Source: UBA1351 sp964627665
GTDB lineage: Bacteria > Bacillota > Clostridia > Lachnospirales > Vallitaleaceae
DNA: 64,000 nucleotides
Direction of reading: 5' to 3'
NCBI GenBank assembly: GCA_964627665.1
Contig: CAZVKG010000005.1
Location: forward strand, 19,215-83,214
A model generated the notes under the pieces. It was not told where the DNA came from and made no database searches. It was given only the letters and a program-made list of their open reading frames with translations. Positions 46,116-54,954 of the stretch are shown here, piece after piece; the stretch's first letter is position 1, and each line of letters opens with the position of its first letter. The translations under genes were made by a program, and so were the position numbers.

Positions 46116-47588
46116 TTAACACACACTGTCAACAGCATTATGCCAACCCGTAAGTAAAGCTTTAACCTCATTATCTGACCGTTTGGGTCCATAAATTGTT
46201 TCTTCCATAGGCAATGCTTTTAGGCTGTCAAAATCTTTCCACAGACCTAACTGTAATCCACCAAGATAAATCGCTCCCATCACTGAAAGTTCTTGTTTTT
46301 CTATGCAGCGAACATTGGCTTGCAGCACATCTGCTTGTAATTGCATTAAAAAAGGATTTTTTGTTGGTCCACCATCTGCATTTAAGGTTTCAATGGCAAT
46401 TCCTGCATCACTTTCCATCAAATGAATCAAATCTGACACTTGATACGCCATAGATTCTACTGCCGCTCGAACAATATGGGCCCGATTGGATTTTCGGGAC
46501 AAACCAACAATGGATGCTTTGGCATCCGGCTGCCAGTATGGCGCACCTAATCCCACAAAAGCAGGAACAATATAGACCCCTTCATTGGAATCTAAACTTT
46601 GAACCAAGGCATCAACTTCATTGTCCTCTTGATATAAACCCAGGTTTTCTTTCAACCACTTTAGTGTATCTCCTGATGAATTAATCAACCCTTCAAGGGC
46701 ATAGAAGACTTGATCATCCAAGGCCCATGCAACTGATGTCACTAATCCATTATTTGAACGGACTTGTTTATCTCCGGTATACATCATAACGGACGATCCT
46801 GTTCCATAGGTTGCTTTAGCCATTCCTACGTCAAAGCACAATTGCCCAAAGAGAGCACCTTGGCTATCACCAATCACTCCGGCTATTGGCAATTCATGAA
46901 TTTCTTGAAGTTGAGGATCCTTTACGAATCCAAACCTTGCATTTGATGCCATTATCTGAGGCAACATGGTTCGGTTGGCACCAAACAATTCCACTAATTC
47001 ATCGTCCCAGTCGGATGTTTCTAAATTATATAACATTGTACGACTGGCATTGGTATGATCCGAAGCAAAGACTTGGCCATTCGTCAAACAATAAATTAAC
47101 CATGCATCTATGGTGCCAATGCGAAGTCTTCCTTCTTCTTTAGCTTTTATTACCGCTTCTTCATTTTCAATAGCCCATTTAATCTTACTGGCTGAAAAAT
47201 AGGTATCCAGTTTTAAGCCTGTCTTTTTTTCAATAATTGCATCATAACCTTGGCCACTTAAGTCTTGACAAATTTCGGATCCTCGTCGACATTGCCAAAC
47301 ATAGGCGCGACATAAAGGTTTTTTCGTCTTCTCATCCCAAAAAGCAATCGTTTCTCTTTGGTTGGTAATGGCCAATCCCTTGATTTGGTCCGGTCCAACT
47401 TTAGGAACAACCCGTTTGATGAGCCCTATAACATTGTCATATATTTCTTCAAGGTCATGTTCCACCCATCCCGGTTTGGGATAGTATTGCTTATGCTCCA
47501 TTGTTTCTTTATGAAGAATCTTTCCCTCGCCATCAACAATTAGGGCTTTAGTTCCTGATGTACTTTGATCGATTCCTAAGATATACAT
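46116..47588 (-). CDS. FGGY-family carbohydrate kinase, glycerol-kinase-like
   Basis: A 490-residue sugar kinase with the FGGY two-domain fold. It begins LGIDQSTSGTKALIVD (phosphate-binding loop) and has NQRET (R78-E79), the ATP-binding GTGSSVMM and a C-terminal NADGGPTKNPFLMQLQAD. Overall it resembles glycerol kinase, but the substrate-binding Asp-Gln pair of true glycerol kinases reads D241-S242 here (GDSQGALFG). Its place after a sugar isomerase and a split transketolase argues for a ketose as substrate instead of glycerol. It follows the transketolase C-subunit by one base with AAGGAGG. It is the last gene of the operon. Confidence 0.85.
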   Translation of the reverse strand: MYILGIDQSTSGTKALIVDGEGKILHKETMEHKQYYPKPGWVEHDLEEIYDNVIGLIKRVVPKVGPDQIKGLAITNQRETIAFWDEKTKKPLCRAYVWQCRRGSEICQDLSGQGYDAIIEKKTGLKLDTYFSASKIKWAIENEEAVIKAKEEGRLRIGTIDAWLIYCLTNGQVFASDHTNASRTMLYNLETSDWDDELVELFGANRTMLPQIMASNARFGFVKDPQLQEIHELPIAGVIGDSQGALFGQLCFDVGMAKATYGTGSSVMMYTGDKQVRSNNGLVTSVAWALDDQVFYALEGLINSSGDTLKWLKENLGLYQEDNEVDALVQSLDSNEGVYIVPAFVGLGAPYWQPDAKASIVGLSRKSNRAHIVRAAVESMAYQVSDLIHLMESDAGIAIETLNADGGPTKNPFLMQLQADVLQANVRCIEKQELSVMGAIYLGGLQLGLWKDFDSLKALPMEETIYGPKRSDNEVKALLTGWHNAVDSVC

Positions 47589-47589
47589 C

Positions 47590-48537
47590 CTACGCCTCCT
47601 TATTGCCTTTTAGCTCATTGCGGAGCATTTGATGAATCGCTTCCGCACTGATGCCATAATGTTCAAAGACTTCCGGCGTTGTTCCGGCAATGGCCGGCTC
47701 ATCCGGTATTCCCATAATCTTGACTTTAACAGGACAGTTTTCTGCCACAACTTCAGCAACTGCTCCGCCAAGGCCTCCATATATACTATGCTCTTCAAGG
47801 GTAAGAATATATCCCGTTTCTTTGGCCGCTTTAATAATTGCTTCCGTGTCCAGCGGTTTAATAGTATGCATGTTTAATACGCGAGCTTGTATTCCGTCTT
47901 CTTCTAACATCAAGGCTGCATCAAGAGCCACTCGCACCGTTTCTCCCGCCGCTATAATTGTCACATCAGATCCTTGATGCATTTCATTGGCTTTTCCCAA
48001 CGTAAACTCATAGTCAAGAGATTCATAGACGTCTTCAACAGGATTACGCCCGATTCGCATATAGGTTGGTCCATAGGTTTCTAATAATGCTTCAACGACT
48101 TTTTCCGTTTCAAAGCGGTCCGCCGGAAGAACAACAGTCATATTAGGTATGGCCCGCATTACCGCTAGGTCCTGCACCGAGTGGTGAGACATGCCAAGGG
48201 CACCGTAACTGATACCACCACTGATGCCTACTAGTTTAACATTTGTATTGGAATAGGCCATATCCACTTTGACCTGCTCAACGCTACGCATACTTAAAAA
48301 ACACGCCGGAGAAGCTACAAAAGGAATTTTTCCACAGGACGCTAGTCCTGCCGCCACACCGACAATATTTTGTTCAGCTATACCTGTTTCAATAAATTGC
48401 TTCTCATGGGTTTTTGCAAAAGGGTCCAATTTTGCCGAGCCTCTTGAATCACTGGCAAGCACAACAATATCCTTATTAATTTTGGCATGTCGAACCAAAA
48501 CATCATTGACAATTTCTCTATTGGGTATTTTATTCAT
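47590..48537 (-). CDS. Transketolase C-terminal subunit
   Basis: A 315-residue protein holding the pyrimidine-binding and C-terminal domains of transketolase. The catalytic glutamate lies in ETGIAEQNIVGVAAGLASCG. Further signatures are GISYGALGMSHHSVQDLAVMRAIPNM and the THIKPL-type motif NMHTIKPLD. It forms the active site together with the N-terminal subunit encoded just upstream; the genes overlap by eight bases. Split transketolases occur in several sugar pathways, among them the apulose-4-phosphate transketolase AptA/AptB. GGAGG precedes the ATG. Confidence 0.93.
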   Translation of the reverse strand: MNKIPNREIVNDVLVRHAKINKDIVVLASDSRGSAKLDPFAKTHEKQFIETGIAEQNIVGVAAGLASCGKIPFVASPACFLSMRSVEQVKVDMAYSNTNVKLVGISGGISYGALGMSHHSVQDLAVMRAIPNMTVVLPADRFETEKVVEALLETYGPTYMRIGRNPVEDVYESLDYEFTLGKANEMHQGSDVTIIAAGETVRVALDAALMLEEDGIQARVLNMHTIKPLDTEAIIKAAKETGYILTLEEHSIYGGLGGAVAEVVAENCPVKVKIMGIPDEPAIAGTTPEVFEHYGISAEAIHQMLRNELKGNKEA

Positions 48538-49369
48538 AAGACACCTCCAAGGCCTTTAACTGCTCATCCAGTTCTTGCATGGCTTGTTGATACTCAGCAT
48601 CTGTCGGAACTTTATGGTGCCAGGCCGCTTGATTTTCTATAAATGAAACGCCTTTACCTTTGGTTGTGTTAGCAAGAACGAGTGTCGGCTTCCCTTCACA
48701 TGCAGGTTTTTTTTCAAGGATTTCATAAAGTTCCGGGATACTATTTCCGTTAATCTCAATCACATTCCAGCCAAAACTTTCCCATTTTTTGTCAAGAGGG
48801 TCTAGGCCCATAACATCTTCTGTACACCCACTGATCTGCAGCCGGTTACGGTCAATAATTGCAACAAGATTGTCCAACTTATAATGCGCAGCAAACATGG
48901 CCCCTTCCCAAACTGAGCCTTCTGCCTGTTCTCCATCACCCATCAGCGTAAATACACGATAGTTTTTTTCATCCATCTTGGCCGCAAGCGCCATGCCGGA
49001 TGCAACACTTAAGCCATGTCCTAGTGAGCCGGTATTCATCTCAACACCACTCACTTTATTATTTGGATGTCCAATCAGACGCGTCCCAAACTGACTGAAG
49101 GTTTTCAACTCTTCTTTTTCAATAAATCCAAGTTCTGCCAAGAGGCACCAATAGGGTTCTACTGAATGCCCTTTACTGAGAATAAAGCGGTCTCTGTCCG
49201 GATTCTTTGGATTCTTTGGGTCTACATTCATAATACCGTAAAACAAGGTCGTCATAATGTCTGTAGAGGATAAAGCCCCTCCGGTATGTCCGGTTTTGGC
49301 CCCATAAATCATCTCTATAATATCTTTTCTGATTTGAACCGCCTGCTTTTCTAAGCTTCTGATATCCAT
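48530..49369 (-). CDS. Transketolase N-terminal subunit
   Basis: A 279-residue protein with the thiamine-diphosphate-binding domain of transketolase. It has GHTGGALSSTDI (substrate histidine), LSKGHSVEPYW and the cofactor motif GDGEQAEGSVWE extending to the Asn of IIDRNRLQISG. A further histidine is in AAWHHKVP. I chose ATG 49369, nine bases after GGAGG; an upstream start would deepen the overlap with the isomerase gene, which is 19 bases as annotated. The two-subunit enzyme should move a two-carbon unit from a phosphorylated ketose to an aldose phosphate. Confidence 0.93.
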   Translation of the reverse strand: MDIRSLEKQAVQIRKDIIEMIYGAKTGHTGGALSSTDIMTTLFYGIMNVDPKNPKNPDRDRFILSKGHSVEPYWCLLAELGFIEKEELKTFSQFGTRLIGHPNNKVSGVEMNTGSLGHGLSVASGMALAAKMDEKNYRVFTLMGDGEQAEGSVWEGAMFAAHYKLDNLVAIIDRNRLQISGCTEDVMGLDPLDKKWESFGWNVIEINGNSIPELYEILEKKPACEGKPTLVLANTTKGKGVSFIENQAAWHHKVPTDAEYQQAMQELDEQLKALEVSYE

Positions 49370-50796
49370 GCTTTCGAACCTCCATTCAACCAATGAACAA
49401 TTGCATCTTCTGTTGTATCCACTAAATCCAGCTGAATTCCCGGTATATATTTTACTGCTTCATATAAGACAGGGATGACGTCAGCATGAATACCCACACA
49501 ATGATGTACATAAGGGCCTTCAACAAGCTTACGTTCCCATTTTACCCAATCGTCGACTTCAACCCATACATAAGATCCCCGACTATATTTTCCTTGAATA
49601 CCTTTAGCATGTCCCATAAAGAGATTATATTCTCCATGATCTCCGTCAAAACGGACAATGGTCATTTCTCCACCTTTAATCTCAGCTTCAAAGGTTCCAG
49701 GTGAGTGATCATCAAAGAGGAAATGCTTTTGGGCTGCTGCATTACAACCTTCACACGCTAATGATACCGGGAAGTTTCCGCAGTGGAACAAAAGCTCACC
49801 ATTATCATTTTCCGAATGACGCACTGTCAAATCCGCAAAAAAGGTTGGCGTTGACCGTTGTGCCGCTTCTTGGGTCATAACGGATGTGATTGCACCATGA
49901 ATATCCGTTTCACAGGTGACCGGTATAAATTCATCGGTTAAGAGAGAATTGGCTAGGCAGGGCATAATCTTCATACTTTCTTGCATTGCTGACCAACATT
50001 GAATTGCAATGGCTTTACAACCTTTTTCTGTTGCAAATTGTCCCATGGCTACTTTCAAGGCTGCAATTTTTCGCACCGCTTCATCCCCAACATGCCCCGT
50101 TTCCATGGCTTCTTTAATCGTTTTTTCTACGTCTGCCACTTCCGGGTCATCTGACGCTATCAGTTCATCTGTGCGGTTTTTTATATCAACTAATGTAATC
50201 GGATAAATCTCAATACCGAATTTTTCTAATAATTCGCCTTCGTTGTACATCATGGTCCAAAAACCGGCAGGACGTGTTGAAATTTGAAGTATTCGCAACT
50301 TTTTCATTGCTTTCACAACATTGACTGCCGCAATAAAATTCTCTAATCCACGTTCAAAAATCGGATCATTCAATCGCGTATTGGGAATATAGGTAAAAGG
50401 TACATTAAAGCGTCGTAGGATTTTCCCTGTAGCAAACAATCCACATTGGGTATCACGTAAACGCATACCATCCTCTAAGGGATCTTCATCACGGGGACCC
50501 CATAGTAAAACCGGCTTATTGACCGCTTTGGCCACCCGACAAACCGTATTTTCTGTTCCGAAATTTGTGTGCGGGAAAAATACAGCATCGACTTTTTCTT
50601 TGATGAATAAATCGCTAATTTGATCCGCATGGGCATCATCATCAAAAAGCAAGCCTTCTGAGTTAATGGATTCAATATCCACCACTTCAATATTATCCAT
50701 ACCTTTAAGTTTTTCCAAAACTAAATCCTTATACTTATGGGCATCTTCTTTACTAAAAACAAACCGCCGCGTTGCCGCTACACCAATCTTAATCAT
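49351..50796 (-). CDS. L-fucose/L-arabinose isomerase family protein
   Basis: A 481-residue protein of the FucI/AraA-like family, which interconverts aldoses and ketoses with Mn2+. Recognisable stretches are FFPHTNFGTENTVCRVAK, the central metal-site region VTCETDIHGAITSVMTQE (Glu and Asp ligands) and the C-terminal HHCVGIHADVIP (His ligand). It diverges from true L-fucose isomerase in length, so the sugar is open: L-arabinose, D-arabinose and D-apiose are candidates. It is the first gene of the operon isomerase, transketolase N, transketolase C, kinase, with a strong promoter and LacI-type sites upstream. Confidence 0.85.
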   Translation of the reverse strand: MIKIGVAATRRFVFSKEDAHKYKDLVLEKLKGMDNIEVVDIESINSEGLLFDDDAHADQISDLFIKEKVDAVFFPHTNFGTENTVCRVAKAVNKPVLLWGPRDEDPLEDGMRLRDTQCGLFATGKILRRFNVPFTYIPNTRLNDPIFERGLENFIAAVNVVKAMKKLRILQISTRPAGFWTMMYNEGELLEKFGIEIYPITLVDIKNRTDELIASDDPEVADVEKTIKEAMETGHVGDEAVRKIAALKVAMGQFATEKGCKAIAIQCWSAMQESMKIMPCLANSLLTDEFIPVTCETDIHGAITSVMTQEAAQRSTPTFFADLTVRHSENDNGELLFHCGNFPVSLACEGCNAAAQKHFLFDDHSPGTFEAEIKGGEMTIVRFDGDHGEYNLFMGHAKGIQGKYSRGSYVWVEVDDWVKWERKLVEGPYVHHCVGIHADVIPVLYEAVKYIPGIQLDLVDTTEDAIVHWLNGGSKAWISEA

Positions 50797-50851
50797 TCCA
50801 AATCCTCCATTTCTAAAACACCTTATATATTTTACTGAATTTTATGGATTC

Positions 50852-50880
50852 ATTGTATCATTTTTTCAGTTAATGGTCAA
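50852..50880 (-). promoter_or_regulatory. Promoter of the isomerase operon
   Basis: On the minus strand: TTGACC (50875-50880), 17 bases, TACAAT (50852-50857), with a leader of about 48 bases. Confidence 0.8.
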
Positions 50881-50881
50881 T

Positions 50882-50907
50882 ATTTTAAGTTAATTTAAGT
50901 ATTTAGT
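50882..50907. promoter_or_regulatory. Operator-like site upstream of the isomerase promoter
   Basis: AAGTTAATTTAAGTATTTAGTT lies directly upstream of the -35 element. Together with the -35 it closely matches the region before the adjacent lacI gene (52056-52081), including the shared ATGGTCAATA and GTTAATTTAA segments. Confidence 0.55.
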
Positions 50908-50910
50908 TTT

Positions 50911-50945
50911 AAAAAAAATGCAACTCCTTTAACAGAACTGCATTT
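50911..50945 (-). terminator. Terminator of the second lacI gene
   Basis: On the minus strand AAATGCA and TGCATTT form a stem (extended inward by weaker pairs) followed by a long T run. It lies 14 bases after the lacI stop and before the isomerase promoter. Confidence 0.8.
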
Positions 50946-50958
50946 ATTTTCATAGACT

Positions 50959-51990
50959 TTATGCATTTAAATCTTTAACACTGCTTCTTTCAACTAAAAC
51001 CGTATCTACTTCCATTTTTTTGGAGCATTCCGTATCGCCTAGAACTTCTTCCACAAGTAACTTAACGGCTTGCCTTCCAATTTCTTCTTTAAATACCTTA
51101 ACCGTGGTTAAAGGTGGATCAACAATTTTACAAAAAGGCATATCATCAATCCCAATTAAGGAGACTTGCTCCGGAATATTCATCCCGTATTCTTTAAAAG
51201 CATTCATGGCTCCAAGAGCGATGTTGTCATTATCCGCAACAAAGGCCGTGGGTAGCTTGTCCAACTCTATTGCTGATAAAAAGTTCTTCATATTTTGATA
51301 AGCGCCTTCAATCGTTGGCTCTAAAGGAATAATATATTTTTCCTGACACTCTAGTCCCAAGCGTTCAATCGACTCTAGATAGCTTTTGAAGCGGCTTTTA
51401 AAATTGTAAATTTCGGTATTGCTTTTAAGATATCCAATCTTCCTGTGCCCTTTTTCAAACAAATGTTCAACAGCCTGACGGGTTCCCTTTTGATTATTCA
51501 TAAGTACCGTATTGACATTCCATAAAAATTTACGGTCAATAACAACTTGCGGACAAGGCATTCGTTTTAATTGATCAATATCTTCTTCTTCCAATTCTGT
51601 ACACAAGGAAATCATCCCATCAATGTCATCATGATATTCATTGGTAATCTGATGGGTTTCCTGATCATTTAAAGTAATATTGGCAATCAGAAGCTGATAG
51701 CCCATTTTACGGCACTGCGTTTCTATCCCTTGAATAACCGCCGCAAAAAATTCCGTTTCCATGACAACCATCCCATGCTTTTTGATCCGCAGCAATTTAA
51801 TAAAACGTGGATCTCTCACTTCCGACAAAGGTTTCGAAGCTTTTCTGGCTTTATATCCCATGCGCTCTGCTGTTTTCAAAATTTCTTCACGGGTATCTTC
51901 TCCAATACCGCCTTTATTATTCAATGCCATGGATACAGCCGCAATGGATACACCCATTTCCTCAGCAATGTCACTAAGCTTGACTTTCAT
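50959..51990 (-). CDS. LacI-family transcriptional regulator
   Basis: A 343-residue regulator: N-terminal helix-turn-helix (VKLSDIAEEMGVSIAAVSMA), hinge helix, and an effector-binding domain with ADNDNIALGAMNAFKEYG and IDDMPFCKIVDPPLTTV. It is similar in layout to the regulator at 42.3 kb. It is transcribed alone, ends at its own terminator and sits next to the isomerase/transketolase/kinase operon, whose promoter shares a long sequence block with its own. Control of that operon by a sugar or sugar phosphate is the natural inference. Confidence 0.94.
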   Translation of the reverse strand: MKVKLSDIAEEMGVSIAAVSMALNNKGGIGEDTREEILKTAERMGYKARKASKPLSEVRDPRFIKLLRIKKHGMVVMETEFFAAVIQGIETQCRKMGYQLLIANITLNDQETHQITNEYHDDIDGMISLCTELEEEDIDQLKRMPCPQVVIDRKFLWNVNTVLMNNQKGTRQAVEHLFEKGHRKIGYLKSNTEIYNFKSRFKSYLESIERLGLECQEKYIIPLEPTIEGAYQNMKNFLSAIELDKLPTAFVADNDNIALGAMNAFKEYGMNIPEQVSLIGIDDMPFCKIVDPPLTTVKVFKEEIGRQAVKLLVEEVLGDTECSKKMEVDTVLVERSSVKDLNA

Positions 51991-52032
51991 ACTGTTCCTC
52001 TTTTCTGTATAAAATTCGACTCATTTATAGAA

Positions 52033-52081
52033 ACAGTATCACATTTTAATTTTATGGTCAATAGTTTAGTTAATTTAAATA
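52033..52081 (-). promoter_or_regulatory. Promoter and operator-like site of the second lacI
   Basis: TTGACC (52056-52061) and a weak -10 TACTGT (52033-52038) are separated by 17 bases on the minus strand. AGTTTAGTTAATTTAAATA (52063-52081) precedes the -35. The site runs into the last codons and stop of uvrA. Confidence 0.5.
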
Positions 52082-54895
52082 CTGTTTCAAGTATTGGCCT
52101 GTATAGGATTCCTTAACCTTTACAAGGGCTTCCGGTCTTCCTTTGGCAACAATAGTACCACCACCGTCACCGCCTTCAGGTCCGATATCGATAATGTAAT
52201 CGGCATTCTTAATCACATCCATATTGTGCTCAATAACCAGCACAGTATTGCCTTCATCCACAAGTTGCTGCAAGATAACAATGAGTTTTCGGACATCTTC
52301 AAAATGCAATCCAGTCGTCGGCTCATCTAGGATGTAAATCGTTTTTCCGGTACTTCGTTTGCTAAGTTCTGAGGCAAGCTTAATTCGCTGGGCCTCTCCC
52401 CCAGACAAGGTATTGGAAGGTTGTCCCAACCGAATATATCCTAGACCAACATCATAGAGCGTCTGTATTTTTCTTAGCACTCTTGGAATGTTTTCAAAAA
52501 ATGTTAAGCCTTCTTCCACAGTCATTTCAAGGATATCATGGATATTTTTTCCTTTGTATTTGACTTCTAGGGTCTCACGATTATACCGTTTTCCTTTGCA
52601 GACTTCACAAGGCACGTATACATCCGGAAGAAAGTGCATCTCCACCTTAAGAATTCCATCACCGGAACAGGCTTCACAGCGACCGCCTTTCACATTAAAG
52701 CTAAAGCGTCCTTTCTTGTATCCGCGGGTTTTTGCTTCTTGTGTTGATGCAAATAAATCTCGAATCATATCAAAGACACCAATATAGGTGGCCGGATTGG
52801 ACCGAGGTGTTCGTCCGATCGGACTTTGGTCAATATCGATAATTTTATCTAGCTGGTCACTTCCTTCAATCCGGTCATGCTTTCCTGCAACTGTTCGAGC
52901 ACGATTCAGTTTTTTAGCCAATGCTTTGTATAAGATTTCATTAACCAAAGAGCTTTTCCCTGAACCGGACACCCCCGTCACACAGGAAAAGACACCCAGA
53001 GGTATATCGACATCGATATGCTTCAAATTATTCTCATGGGCGTTACGGACTGTAAGCATGCCTCTTGGTTCTCGCCGCTGGCTAGGCACTTCTATTTTCA
53101 AATCGCCACGCAAATACTTTCCTGTCACCGAATGGTCATTGACAAGGATTTCTTCATATGCTCCCTCGGCTACGACTTCTCCACCATGTTCCCCGGCTCC
53201 CGGGCCAATATCAATAATATAGTCTGCTGCTTTGATTGTGTCCTGGTCATGTTCGACAACTAAAACCGTATTACCTAAGTCACGCAAATGATGCAATGTG
53301 GCTATTAGTTTATCATTATCTCTTTGATGCAATCCGATACTAGGTTCATCTAAAATATAAGTCACACCGACCAGTCCCGAACCGATTTGTGTCGCTAGAC
53401 GGATACGCTGAGCTTCACCACCGGATAGGGTCGAAGCTCCACGCTCCAATGTCAGATAATCCAAACCCACATTGGATAAAAACCGAATCCGTTCTTTGAT
53501 TTCTTTAAGTATCCGCTCTGCAATCGCTTGCTGGTGAGCTGATAATGTCAACCCTTGAAAAAAAGGAATCAGTTCTTTTACTGACATATTGACGATGTCA
53601 TCAATGTTATTATCAGCCACTGTAACTGCCAGCGCCTCTTTGTTTAAACGTTTTCCATGACAGTGTTTACACGGTGTAATGCGCATAAAGGATTCAAATT
53701 CTGCTTTTGCCCCCGCTCCACTGTTTCGGTGGTAACGTTGTTCGACATTTTTGATTAGACCGTCAAAAGCAATATCATAAACGCCCGGTCCATAGCGGCC
53801 ATTATAAGAAACTGTCACTTCTTGGTCTGTTCCGTAAATAAGAATATCATGAATTTCCTTAGAATAGGATTCAAACGGAACATCCAGTCGAAAATTAAAT
53901 TTTTCAGATAGTTTGTCCAATATCGCCCTCGTAAAACTCCCTTTATCCTTACTGGATTGCCAGCTATAGACTTGAATGGCACCCTCATCAATACTTAGTG
54001 AAGGATCTGGAATCATCAACGCCTCATCAAAGGCCATCTCATAGCCAATTCCTTCACAATGCGGACAAGCTCCTAAAGCATTGTTAAAGGAAAAGTGAAT
54101 GGGTTCAATCTCAGATAAGCTAATATGACAGTCCGGACAAGCATAATGGCTACTAAGCGTAAAACTTTCGCCATCAACAACATCGATTTGTACAATTCCC
54201 TCTGTTAAATGCATGGATTGTTCTAGGGAATCGGTTAAGCGACTTTCAATACCTTCTTTTATTACTAATCGGTCCACAACAATCTGAATATCATGCTTTT
54301 TGTTGTGATTAAGTTCAATCGGTTCACTAAGTTCAACCATATCTCCGTCAATCATCACCCGTACAAAGCCACTTTTGCTTGCTTGCTGCAATACTTTTTC
54401 ATGTCGTCCTTTACGTTGTCTAACCACTGGGGCAAGCACAAAAATCTTACTTCGGTCCGGTAAGGCCATTATTTGCTCCACCATCTGGTCAACCGTCTGG
54501 CGTTGGATCTCTTTGCCGCATTCCGGACAATGGGGTATTCCTATACGTGCAAAAAGCAAGCGTAAGTAATCATAGATTTCAGTTACTGTACCGACGGTTG
54601 ACCTTGGATTATGGTTAGTCGATTTTTGCGCAATGGATATGGCCGGAGATAAGCCTTCAATACTATCCACTTCCGGTTTATCCATTTGCCCTAAAAATTG
54701 ACGTGCATATGAAGACAAAGATTCCATGTATTTCCTTTGTCCGTCTGCATAGATGGTATCAAAAGCAAGGGAGGATTTTCCCGAACCACTTAAACCAGTA
54801 ATCACAACCAGTTTATCTCTTGGAATATTCAAATCAACATGTTTTAAATTATGTACTCGCGCACCTTTTATCTGTATATATGTTTGTTTTTCCAT
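52070..54895 (-). CDS. uvrA: Excinuclease ABC subunit A
   Basis: UvrA is the damage-recognising ATPase of nucleotide excision repair. It is 941 residues, the normal length. Two ABC modules are seen, with Walker A motifs GLSGSGKS (34-41) and GVSGSGKSS, and LSGGEAQRI in both signature regions. Zinc-binding cysteines occur in CPECGKE, CPDCH and in the insertion CEACSGDGILKVE with CEVCKGKRYN. ATG 54895 is chosen because AGGA lies six to seven bases upstream; an earlier start would overlap the terminator of carD. No uvrB or uvrC gene is adjacent. Confidence 0.97.
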   Translation of the reverse strand: MEKQTYIQIKGARVHNLKHVDLNIPRDKLVVITGLSGSGKSSLAFDTIYADGQRKYMESLSSYARQFLGQMDKPEVDSIEGLSPAISIAQKSTNHNPRSTVGTVTEIYDYLRLLFARIGIPHCPECGKEIQRQTVDQMVEQIMALPDRSKIFVLAPVVRQRKGRHEKVLQQASKSGFVRVMIDGDMVELSEPIELNHNKKHDIQIVVDRLVIKEGIESRLTDSLEQSMHLTEGIVQIDVVDGESFTLSSHYACPDCHISLSEIEPIHFSFNNALGACPHCEGIGYEMAFDEALMIPDPSLSIDEGAIQVYSWQSSKDKGSFTRAILDKLSEKFNFRLDVPFESYSKEIHDILIYGTDQEVTVSYNGRYGPGVYDIAFDGLIKNVEQRYHRNSGAGAKAEFESFMRITPCKHCHGKRLNKEALAVTVADNNIDDIVNMSVKELIPFFQGLTLSAHQQAIAERILKEIKERIRFLSNVGLDYLTLERGASTLSGGEAQRIRLATQIGSGLVGVTYILDEPSIGLHQRDNDKLIATLHHLRDLGNTVLVVEHDQDTIKAADYIIDIGPGAGEHGGEVVAEGAYEEILVNDHSVTGKYLRGDLKIEVPSQRREPRGMLTVRNAHENNLKHIDVDIPLGVFSCVTGVSGSGKSSLVNEILYKALAKKLNRARTVAGKHDRIEGSDQLDKIIDIDQSPIGRTPRSNPATYIGVFDMIRDLFASTQEAKTRGYKKGRFSFNVKGGRCEACSGDGILKVEMHFLPDVYVPCEVCKGKRYNRETLEVKYKGKNIHDILEMTVEEGLTFFENIPRVLRKIQTLYDVGLGYIRLGQPSNTLSGGEAQRIKLASELSKRSTGKTIYILDEPTTGLHFEDVRKLIVILQQLVDEGNTVLVIEHNMDVIKNADYIIDIGPEGGDGGGTIVAKGRPEALVKVKESYTGQYLKQYLN

Positions 54896-54913
54896 CAGCA
54901 TTCCTATTCTAAA

Positions 54914-54950
54914 AACTCGCTTCACTCAATAGGTTTGAGAGAAGCGAGTT
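54914..54950 (-). terminator. Terminator of the carD-like gene
   Basis: AACTCGCTTC and GAAGCGAGTT are perfect ten-base arms with a second short stem inside, followed on the minus strand by T5. It lies four bases after the carD-like stop codon. Confidence 0.85.
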
Positions 54951-54954
54951 AAAT

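Noticed and set aside
46116..47588. Straight assignment as glycerol kinase (glpK)
   Set aside because: The glycerol-site Gln is Ser and the operon is a sugar isomerase/transketolase unit with no glycerol genes, so only the FGGY family is claimed.
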